A stretch of 64,000 nucleotides of DNA from the NCBI GenBank assembly GCA_037974965.1, contig JBBPFI010000005.1, positions 868,001 to 932,000 on the forward strand, in the 5' to 3' direction. Position numbers and translations under genes: made by a program. This document shows positions 55,994-64,000 of the stretch, one piece after another (the stretch's first letter is position 1; the number at the start of each line of letters is the position of its first letter). Under the pieces are notes generated by a model. It was not told the origin of the DNA, ran no database searches, and saw only the letters and a list, made by a program, of their open reading frames with translations. The stretch is from Dacryopinax spathularia. Lineage: Eukaryota > Basidiomycota > Dacrymycetes > Dacrymycetales > Dacrymycetaceae.

Positions 55994-58392
55994 ATGGTTA
56001 AGTCCGAGCTACCGACGCTGCTAGGGGACGCAGGCAAACAGCCTCGAAACCGCCAGGTACTGATACTTCTCATCGCAACGTTCGGTCTCCTCCTTTGGAC
56101 AAGCCCTGTACGCTCCATAGCACAGGTCGGTTCTCCTTTCGCACGGCTTACTAGTCTCCAAACTGAAGTGAGCCGCCTTCCAGTACTGCACCAACCTTGT
56201 GTATCATGTTGGATGCGACGCGGACACCTCCCCGATCAAATGGACGAAATGCGACGATGTCATATTGTGTGCCTCGCTCGAGTACGTCATCAAGTTTTGA
56301 GTGCGGGACTTCCTGACAAGAGGATCAAGTGTGCCTCTTGACTACCAGAACCCTGCTAATGGCACAGCTACTTTGGCTCTAGCAAAGTATCCGGCCACAA
56401 GCAAAGCAGAAGCTCGGTTGGGAACCTTGTTCCTCAACCCTGGCGGACCTGGTACACCTACTGTCGGGTTCTCTCAAATTCCATGCTAATGCTTTGCTCG
56501 CAGGCGGGTCGGGCGTCCAACTGATTTATACCGGTGCGCCGAAGATTTCCGAGCTATTCGACGGACGATATGACATTGTTTCCTGGGATCCACGAGGGAT
56601 CAATTCAACCACGTGAGGAATGCTGAACGACGTGGATTGCTGACTCTGACCGGTCTACGCAATCTGCAGTCCTCGCATTGAATGTTTCTCCGAGCAAATC
56701 GATCAGGATATCTACTACATTCACACTGCCCAGGAAGCACCGCTGTCTATTGGCAACCTGACATCGGCGGCCGACATGGCGGTATTGACTCATGAGCTGA
56801 AAGCCGAAGATGCGCGCAATGAGGCGCTTGTCAATCTTTGCGTAGAGCACGTGGGGGCCGACAACCTCAAGTTCGTCGGTACGGCCACGGTCGTGAGGGA
56901 TCTGGAGCTGCTTGCTCGTACACTTGAAGGGGACAAGCCGGTCAATTATTGGGGTGACATTGTTCGCAGGTCATCACGGGCCTGATCTAATATTCCTGAT
57001 CAGGTTTCTCCTACGGGACCGTGGTTGGAAGCTACTTCACCAATATGTTCCCTGATCGCGTCGGTCGCGTTGCTATTGATGGCGTTGTCGTAAGTTCTCT
57101 GCACTTTATGTCCTCCACCCGCTCACATGTGTATAGAATCCTGACATCTGGACAAGCAAGTCTCCGTAACCCCATCATGCGAGCATATCTGACCCTTTAT
57201 CGTAGCGCTGCACACACTGGAATGGTTTCCAGGTTGGCCATCACATTTGCTCCCACTTGTTTTCCACTAATCCGTCTGGGGGCAGAGTTCTACAACTCGA
57301 CGTACGCGACGTATCAGGGCTTCCTCAAGACGTGCGTCAAAGCTGGTCCAGAGCGTTGTGCGCTTGCCAGAGAGGGTCTGACGGCCTCTGAGCTGAATAA
57401 GTCCATCGAGGACTGGCTCGCTCGCTTGTACGATAGGCCACTTCCGGTACCCTATGCTAGACGACCGGGTATCCTCACGAAAGGACATGTGACGGGCAAG
57501 TAGTGCATCTGAGTTGCTACATGGACACAAGCGACTGAGACCTGGCAGGCTTCCTTTTCATCATGACCTACACTCCGCGCCGATGGGCTATGGCCGCCGA
57601 GTTCCTGGACGAGGCAATGTCCGGAAACGGCACCCAAATCCTCAATTTCCTGCAAAGAGATGTCGACCTATCAAAGGCACACGACAAAGCCCAAACGGCC
57701 TTATCCTTTGCTGCGGTAACATGCACGGATGCGCCTCCCTACACGGACGAGGAGCGCGAACGTGATATCGAGGAGATGATCGAGGCGCTCAAAGCATCCT
57801 TTGAAGTCGCGCCGGATTTTGCGAGTGTGGACTTCCCGGACTTGTGTCATCTTTGGCCAGTTGAAGCCTCGGAGAGGTTCACGGGTCCGTGGAATCATAC
57901 ATTGAGCAATGATATACTCGTCCTGGGCAATTCGGTACGTGTATTGGGGAGCGGGTTTACCCGGGTCTGGTTGACGAATTGCAGTATGACCCCATCACCC
58001 CGCTGATCAATGCCCAACATGTGCACGAGTGGCAGAAGAACTCCGTCCTCGTGCATCAAGACGGTTTCGGGGTATGCATCTCCCACATCTCTTGCTCTGC
58101 TTAACTCACCCCACGTTACAAGCATTGCACACTCGCCCAAACCTCCCTCTGCACGCTCCGCGTCCTCCGCTCCTACTTCCTTAACGGCACTCTCCCCGAC
58201 TCCCGAGAGGTCTTTTGCCCAGTTGACGAGCCGCTCTATCCTGCTCCTGGACTGGCGGACGACGTGAGTGCCTGGTTTAGCGCTGAGCTCTCGGAGGGGG
58301 AGAGGAGGTTGATGGAGGTTGCGAGAGATTTGGGTAGGGAGATGGAGATGCTGTCCCGCATGCCGGGTAGGAGAGGTGGCCGGTTGTGGTGA
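55994..58392 (+). CDS. TAP-like alpha/beta hydrolase, duplicated unit copy 2
   Basis: Close paralogue of the 52616 gene, here with an intact reading frame. It starts MVKSELPTLLGDAGKQPRNR with a signal anchor (VLILLIATFGLLLW). Then SPIKWTKCDDVILCASLDVP (across an intron), LGTLFLNPGGPGGSG, YDIVSWDPRGINST, TPRIECFSEQIDQDIYYIHT, nucleophile GFSYGTVVGSYFTNMFPDRV, RVAIDGVVNPDIW, TYQGFLKTCVKAGPERC, TYTPRRWAMAAEFLDEAMSG, ILVLGNS before YDPITPLI (catalytic Asp), and after the last intron HCTLAQTSLCTLRVLRSYFL (catalytic His). The C-terminus is Arg/Gly-rich. About nine or ten introns; two of them seem to use GC donors (tgtggacaa/gcaagt... and gtgacgg/gcaagt...), because only these keep the frame. The substrate is unknown; peptides by family. 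Confidence 0.8.
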
Positions 58393-58620
58393 AGTAAATC
58401 GATGGAAGCGAAAAGTGGCCTGGGCGTTTCACGTCTGAATCGCAGACGGTAAATGCGATCGGACTGTCCCATATTGGGAGATTTTCATACTTATTATCTG
58501 CCGAAAAAATCAGGCTCGGCGATTCTGGTGTACAGATATCTGTCATGGGTCGTGTTTCGCATGCTCCCAGGTATCGTTCATTCGCTCTATTGTATTCGTC
58601 GCCAAGTCATACAGTGGCTT

Positions 58621-59447
58621 CTATGCGGCCTCGTGGACTACCGCTGTCGAATCTTGAGATTCTGTCTCCTCCTTCAGGGGCGGAACAGGTGTAACAGTCT
58701 TAACGACCCTCGCCGGATTGCCAACCACAACACTCCACGCCGGTACGCTCTTCGTGACCACGCTCCCGGCCCCAATCGTACACCCGTCGCCGATCGTGAC
58801 ACCAGGTAAGATGACCACGTGTCCGCCGATCCAGCAGTCGTCCCCGATCACGACTGGACCGGTGAACTCGATGTTGTCCCGTCGGGACTGGACCTCGGTT
58901 TCGTGTGTGGCAGCGAAGATCGAGACTTGCGGACCGCACATTACGCGGTTGCCAATCGTTACGAGCCCGCAGTCGAGAACGGTGAAGTTACTGTACGAAA
59001 CCAACAACGAGTCCCCATCAGCAGCGTTCCCCGAGCTGAGAGGAGAGTTAGCTGACTAGTTGGCATAGAATCGAGAACCGAGGGTGATGTTGCACCCATA
59101 GTCAACGCAGAACGGAGGCTCGATATACACGTCCGGGCCCATCTTCCCAATCAGTTCCGACAGGATCTGCTCGCGGGCAGAGACGAGCGAGTCGGCCGTG
59201 GCGTCATCCGGGAAATAGGTGTTAAACTTGTTCATCAGCTTGCGTGCTCGAAATCTCGCTTCTGTGAGATTCGGGTCGAGGCTGTTGTACCTGTACGGAA
59301 TGTTTGGCTGGCTCGGTGGGCAAAGCGATGGGAAGGCACGGACAGCATACCGCTGATCATGCGTTCGTATTCCTCGCACCAGGGGACATGCCGCAGTCCT
59401 TTGGCCTGTGCAATTTGAGTCTCATCCTTCTCTGTTTTAGCAGGCAT
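58621..59447 (-). CDS. Maltose/galactoside O-acetyltransferase-like enzyme, duplicated unit copy 2
   Basis: Paralogue of the 54882 gene with the same two-intron layout and about 215 aa. It starts MPAKTEKDETQIAQAKGLRH, then VPWCEEYERMISGMLY, NSLDPNLTEARFRARKLMNK, IEPPFCVDYGCNITLGSRFY, ANYNFTVLDCG (joined over intron 58991-59056), VMCGPQVSIFAATHETEVQS (catalytic His in AATHE), VVIGDDCWIGGHVVILPGVT, IGDGCTIGAGSVVTKSVPAW, and an end of STAVVHEAA. Tail-to-tail with TAP-like copy 2, mirroring the other unit. Acceptor sugar unknown. Confidence 0.88.
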
Positions 59448-59877
59448 TATTTTTCCACAACAGTCGAGCGGAGAGATCAAGAGAAGCAACGCGTAATGAC
59501 GAGGCAGAACACGTCGCGCGTCGCGAGGGGCATAGCCACTGCCATGCCAATCTCGAGGATCTTGTTTCATCCAGTGGCAGCTGCGGACGGGCCGACTCCT
59601 CTTTACGTTTAACACTTTACAGCGGGGCGGGGCGAGAGGCAACACAATGTGACGCTCCATGTCTACTTTTCATCCGAGTGACTCGTATCATGTGGAGGAT
59701 TCTGAGCTAGGGGAAGGTTGCATCGGCCGGCGCAAATACGTGCATGAGATTGAGCGAGAACGAGAGCAGACAAGACAAGACAATGCCAGAGAAACGTAAA
59801 CACATAAACATGAGACAGAGAACTGAATAATTGACAGAAAGAAGGGTGGAGGGACAAGAGCAGCAGGAATACATCTC

Positions 59878-59925
59878 TCAAAGAAAGGAAGAAAGGAAGG
59901 AAGGAAGGAGGGAGGGAGGGAGATT
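59878..59925. repeat. Purine-rich microsatellite
   Basis: Consecutive aaagg, gaagg and gagg units grading from gaaagaaagg to gagggaggga. Confidence 0.8.
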
Positions 59926-60364
59926 ATGTCCTTCGACGACTCGGTCAGCGAGCGTGAGTGACGGTGAAATGGAGGGGGCAAACATGTATGAAGGCGGGAA
60001 GGCGGGAGACAGGGGCCTTTTTAGGTGGGTGGGAAGGAAAGAGGCGAGGTGAGGTGAGATAGGATGAAAAGTGAGGGAGCATGAGTCCATGAGTCAGTCA
60101 GTCCGTGCATTAAAAGTCGGGAAAAGATCTGTGTTCCTGCCATCCATCGCCCGCCGGCCGTGTCCACAGTGTGCGAGCGGCATTCGCAAGCCGACCCGAT
60201 CGGGCTCGGGTTGACTGCGTTGCGCTGGCAATCGGACTGCGAGGGCGTGCTGGCACCGTGCGCGGCAGGGCCCGGGCGGGGCGGGTGTAGAGGGGAGGGG
60301 AGTGGTATTGACACAGCGCGGCACAATATCGTCTAGTTGAGTTGAGTTTCCGTCGAGTTTGAGT

Positions 60365-60402
60365 TCGGTTTCGGTTTCGGTTCGGTTCGGTTCGGTGCGG
60401 GT
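60365..60402. repeat. Tandem ggtt(t)c repeat
   Basis: About seven cggttt/cggtt units (cggtttcggtttcggttcgg and on), likely in the 3' flank of the Kre6-type gene. Confidence 0.8.
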
Positions 60403-60564
60403 TCGGTATGCAGAGGTTGAAGACGACCATAGAGATCAAAAGAGGGAGAGAAAACCACCACCACGACGGGTCACGAGCACACCCACAGGTGCACAGCAGC
60501 CAGCCATTGGGAGAATCGTACATCTTTCATCCAAGCAGCATCAGCAGGTGCAAAGCGAGCAGGG

Positions 60565-62915
60565 CTAGCACCCGTCGTAGGCGCTGTTCCGCGGGAACGT
60601 GTACCCCGCTGCGTCCCACGTGGTCAGGTTCGGGTTCATGTACGCGTTCAAGTGGTTATTGATGTACTCGAGCGTCGGGTGACTCGGCGGGTCGCAGGAC
60701 TGATAATCCGGGTTGCGGGAAACGCTCGTGCGCTGATAGACGCGGACATAGTCGATGTAGAAGCTTGCTGGGAATTTCAGCCGGGTGAAATCTTGCCCTT
60801 GGAAGCCGGGAGACATGCCGAAGTTGAGGACGAGCGACATGGGCTCTTCGGAGACGAGTCGGTCGGACACTTCGCTCACGGGGTCGGCTCGGATGGCGCG
60901 CGCGGGCATGTTGAATGTCGGCTGGCCGTCCGCGATCCACGTCACGTTTCCTTCGTCTCTATTTGAAGGGTTGGACCAGAACTCGACACCGAAGACGCCG
61001 TAGTTGGTGTTGTTGTAGTTGGCGTTGCTGACGAGCGTGACGGCGGAGACGGACTGCTGGTAGACGCCGCCCTTGTAGCCGTTGTAGATCGTCGTCGGGG
61101 CGGAGTTGTACAGCGTCGTGCTGGTGTTGTCGAACTCGTACCAGTCGTTGAACGGCGCGACCTGGTAGGACTGCGAGACGGACCCTTGGTTTTCCCACAC
61201 GTTTACCTGCGCTTCGAGGATATCGATCTCGGGCGCGCCCCGGCCGACGGAGACGTCCGGGCCGGGGTGGTCCGAGCCGGGACAGGTGCACGCGGAGAGT
61301 TTCTGGCCGGGGAGGAAGGACAGCTGGTACCCGTTGTATTGGTCTCCGTCCGTGAAGGACGTCGCCGGCTGCCTGTCCTTGGTCGTTTGGTTCGGGAAGG
61401 TGCCGAGATCGCACGTGTCGTACGTGTACGGCCACACTCCCTCAGTCGTAGCGCCATAGCCAGCTCGGCCGAGGTTGCCCATCATCCATACACCTGGCCA
61501 GAACCCAGGCACGTCACCTTCCCCAGGCAGCGATACCGATACTGTCCCGCGGTGTCAGCATGCACGCAACCATATACAACAAAAAGCGTGCTCACCTTCC
61601 ACGTATCCAGTTGTAAAGCAGAACTTGTTCCAACTCTGGAGCATCCCGCTCTTCCAGTTCAGATTATGGATCAGCTCCTCCGTCATCGTGATCACCAGCT
61701 TGCCATCTTTCGTCGTGATCGCGGACGGGTCATACCACTCGTAATCCACCGTCGCCCAATAATGCAAATTCACCGCTTCCCAATACGGGTCATCCCCGGG
61801 ATAAAAGGACCGTCCGTCCACCTCGAACTCGTCGCTGAATACGAGCTCGTACGCTTGGCCGTCCAGCCCCGTGCGCGTCATCGCGCTGCTGGGCGTGGAC
61901 GGGTCGATCATCTGCCATGTACCGGGAATATCGGGGATCTGGCCCGTGCTGTTTATCCCGCCGAGGTTGAACCCCGAGTGGACGAGCTTGGGCTGGCCGA
62001 AGAAGTATATTGCCGGGTAGCCGATGAAGAGCATGAGCAGGGCGAGGATCAGGGCGAGCAGCATGGACATGTTGATCCATCCCCGGAGGGAGGCGATCGT
62101 CCAGTGTCGATCTAACCGCGCGTCCAGCACCGGGTCCGGGTTGTGTAGCGCATCGTCCAGATCCGGGTCCTTTGCGTCCCACAGATACATAGGAGTGGGT
62201 GCGACGGTCGTTTGCATCCCGCCGTGACCCTGCCCCGGCGCGGGGAGGGGCTTGTCGGACGAGAGGACAGAGTAGCCCGATTCGGAGGGAGCGAAGGATT
62301 GACGGCCGTTGGGAGCGGCGTAGGAGACGTAGGGCGAGGTGGGGAGGGTGTACATGCTGTCTCTGTAGCTGTCGCGTGAACCGATCGGGACGGCGTTTGG
62401 CGGTGGTTGGTTCGAGGCGTACGGTGCGCCTTGCCCATACTGTAACGATCCATCACAGAAACATGATCAGCAACGGTTGTTTGGACGGAAGGGGAAAGAG
62501 AAAGACGCACAGCATAAGGACCGAACCCGCCTCCTATCGCACCGGTCAGAACACCCTGAGTGGTGCTCTCCCTCCCCTCGCCCATATCTGCCCTCGCGTA
62601 CTGTCCTCCCCTCCCAACCGTACTAGTGTTCGGCAAGTAGTCCCGACTCCCTTGACCAGGACCAAGCGGTGACATATGTATGCTCCCGCTCGCAGCGCTG
62701 CTGTCCCTCCTTTCCCTCGGTATGCCCGGTGGAGGAGGTAGGTCTGCAGGAGGCGAGAACGGAGGACGGGTGAAAGAGGATGAGGAGGCGTGTCCGTGCT
62801 GTAGGGGAGGGGTGTAGGTCGGTGATTGGGGGATGGTGGAGTATGTTGGTTGTTGTTGTTGTTGTTGTTGTGGAGGGAGAGGAGGTGGTTGTGAGCGAGA
62901 TGGTCGGCTGGGCAT
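60565..62915 (-). CDS. Beta-1,6-glucan synthesis-associated protein (Kre6/Skn1 family, GH16)
   Basis: Type II membrane protein of the secretory pathway needed for cell-wall beta-1,6-glucan in yeast relatives. Start MPSRPSRSQPPPLPPQQQQQ; a Pro/Gln/Ser-rich cytosolic head of about 220 residues, an intron near 62449-62511, then RHWTIASLRGWINMSMLLAL as the start of the membrane helix (MLLALILALLMLFIGYPAIY). The GH16-like lumen domain follows: GQAYELVFSDEFEVDGRSFY, GDDPYWEAVNLHYWATVDYE, and after an intron WPGVWMMGNLGRAGYGATTE. The catalytic signature is GRGAPEIDILEAQVNVW (E-I-D-x-x-E), and the end is NPDYQSCDPPSHPTLEYINN before YPDGC-like NSAYDGC. Cysteines near the C-terminus are typical of Kre6. 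About 695 aa. Downstream are purine repeats. No break seen. Confidence 0.9.
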
Positions 62916-64000
62916 CGTGGGCGATGGTGGTGGTGGTGAGGAGGAGAGCGGCTAGAGGGTGTTGAGGATGTTGGAGAGAGTATTAGGTGATACGATGGAA
63001 GGTGGGAAGCGAATGAGCGAGGAAGGGACGATGATGGGATGGATGGCCGACGTGGACGGGTTGAAGCGGGGCGATGGGCTGTCGACGAACCCCGGAGAGT
63101 AACGGTAGCGAGCGATCGAAGTCGTGCGGAGCGGACGACCTTCACTTCCACACCCACAGCGTATGGTATGGCGTCGTCGAAAGAGGGATGAGCAGTGATA
63201 GCAGACACACCCGACACGCTGCAACTCCAAAGCCAAAGGGAGGGGAACGCTGTGTGAGTGTGAGCGAACAGAGCGGACGGCCTGACGCGCACGGAACCAT
63301 TTATCTCCCTCTTCCTACACACACCTCCAAAAGAGCGATCGGCACGGACTTGGGCACCGCGTTGCCTCGCTTTCACCTTTCTTCTATCTATCGTCTTCTG
63401 AGGTTGTATGACGCCTCGCTTGGAGTTATTCTACCGGGCTTATAAAAGGAGTTATACACGCGATCGTTATTTTTCTCATAATCCTTCGATTTTCCCCAAA
63501 CCTGGTTCAGAGCCAGCAGGGCAGTAAGAGGGGACCCGGCCGCGCCTCCCCACCCCTCCTCACCTCACCCGGTGCAGAAAATGCTTCCCTTGTTTGGTGC
63601 CCTGAGGAGCTGGCGCGACGCCAAACACAGGCTTCCGCGGCGCCGATTGCAGCCGGGTGGCGCAGGGGAGGAAGGCTGCGGGGGGCTGTGAGGCCCTTAA
63701 CGCCGATCAGGTCGGAGATGTTGACCTTGCCAACGTAGGCGCCACGAAGGATCTGATTAAGTATGGGTGGTGCTGTTAGTTGAGCGAGATGGCTACGTTC
63801 CCTTCTATTTTCTGGGCCTAATACGGTCCGTCCACCAAGTTTGAATCCCGATTCGAGTGAGCGGGCCGGTTCGGGACTGAGGGAACTAGTACTGGGTCGA
63901 CCCGCCAGCATCCAGTGCACTCTAGTACTATACTCAAGCTAGAACGTCTTGGTCCACGCTGATGAGACGGCACGCCCAATGATGAATACCGACGGACCAG
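62916..64000. other. Promoter region of the Kre6-type gene and unassigned edge
   Basis: Upstream of the Kre6-type start, with TTG repeats ending in its coding head. The 63507-63920 open frame on the reverse strand has no recognisable domain. Nothing else identified. Confidence 0.4.

Larger units (their letters stand above)
59448..60564. other. Intergenic region with simple repeats
   Basis: 3' side of the Kre6-type gene (-) and promoter side of acetyltransferase copy 2 (-). It contains a purine-rich gaaag/gaagg/gagg run (59878-59925) and tandem ggtttc/ggttc units (60365-60402). Open frames across these are repeat-driven. No gene recognised. Confidence 0.5.

Noticed and set aside
59878-60110. 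Lys/Glu/Arg-rich and Pro/Leu-rich frames
   Set aside because: They are simple-sequence products of the gaagg repeat.
63836-63860. tRNA T-loop-like sequence on the reverse strand (gattcaaac)
   Set aside because: No A box, no acceptor stem and no cloverleaf around it.
63507-63920. Open frame of about 137 codons at the window end
   Set aside because: No domain, no splice partner and Arg/Pro-rich composition typical of antisense chance frames.

Overview
The window reads as nuclear DNA of a filamentous basidiomycete, most likely an agaricomycete. Genes are dense and lie on both strands. They are split by many 45-70 bp GT-AG introns, with short intergenic gaps and no operons. The families are fungal: HAM1-like N-terminal protein, Kre6/Skn1-type GH16, GH30, opsin-related protein, Zn2Cys6 regulator, L-arabinitol-type polyol dehydrogenase. 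No tRNA, rRNA or CRISPR was seen.

Left part (1-13.2 kb): the 5' end of a HAM1-like gene (-), a type II membrane nucleotide pyrophosphatase/phosphodiesterase (-), a monocarboxylate-type MFS transporter (+), a TAP-like alpha/beta hydrolase (-), a polyol dehydrogenase (+), an unrecognised multi-span membrane protein (-) and a seven-helix opsin-related protein lacking the retinal lysine (-). At 14.2-23.7 kb lies a 9.4 kb Ty3/gypsy chromovirus-type LTR element. It has nearly identical 178 bp LTRs, a 5 bp target duplication and a large extra coding region between pol and the 3' LTR. It ends about 270 bp upstream of a PFK26-type 6-phosphofructo-2-kinase gene whose bisphosphatase active-site histidine is replaced by serine.

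Middle part (26.7-44.9 kb): three tandem secreted GH30 glycosidases with different intron sets, a PrxQ/Bcp-type peroxiredoxin, a second MFS transporter paralogous to the first, an NADP-type zinc alcohol dehydrogenase and a small family of four-span membrane proteins. One member of that family has been broken twice by DNA transposons. A complete 1.93 kb Mutator-like element sits in it with a perfect 9 bp target duplication, and a 277 bp MITE sits in its last codons with a TA duplication. A sister MITE lies at 35.5 kb.

Right part (45-64 kb): a fumarylacetoacetase-family enzyme, a Zn2Cys6 regulator with proline-rich arms, a DUF1697 protein and a third small membrane protein. Next comes a tandem duplication of a two-gene unit: a membrane-anchored TAP-like hydrolase facing a maltose-acetyltransferase-like enzyme, tail to tail. 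The window ends with a Kre6/Skn1-type beta-1,6-glucan synthesis protein.

The recurring theme is local duplication (2 MFS, 3 GH30, 3 TAP-like hydrolases, 2 acetyltransferases, 3 small membrane proteins, 2 dehydrogenases) together with recent transposon activity. Cell-wall and carbon metabolism functions are prominent (GH30, Kre6, polyol dehydrogenase, PFK2). No search was run; family names come from recognised motifs.
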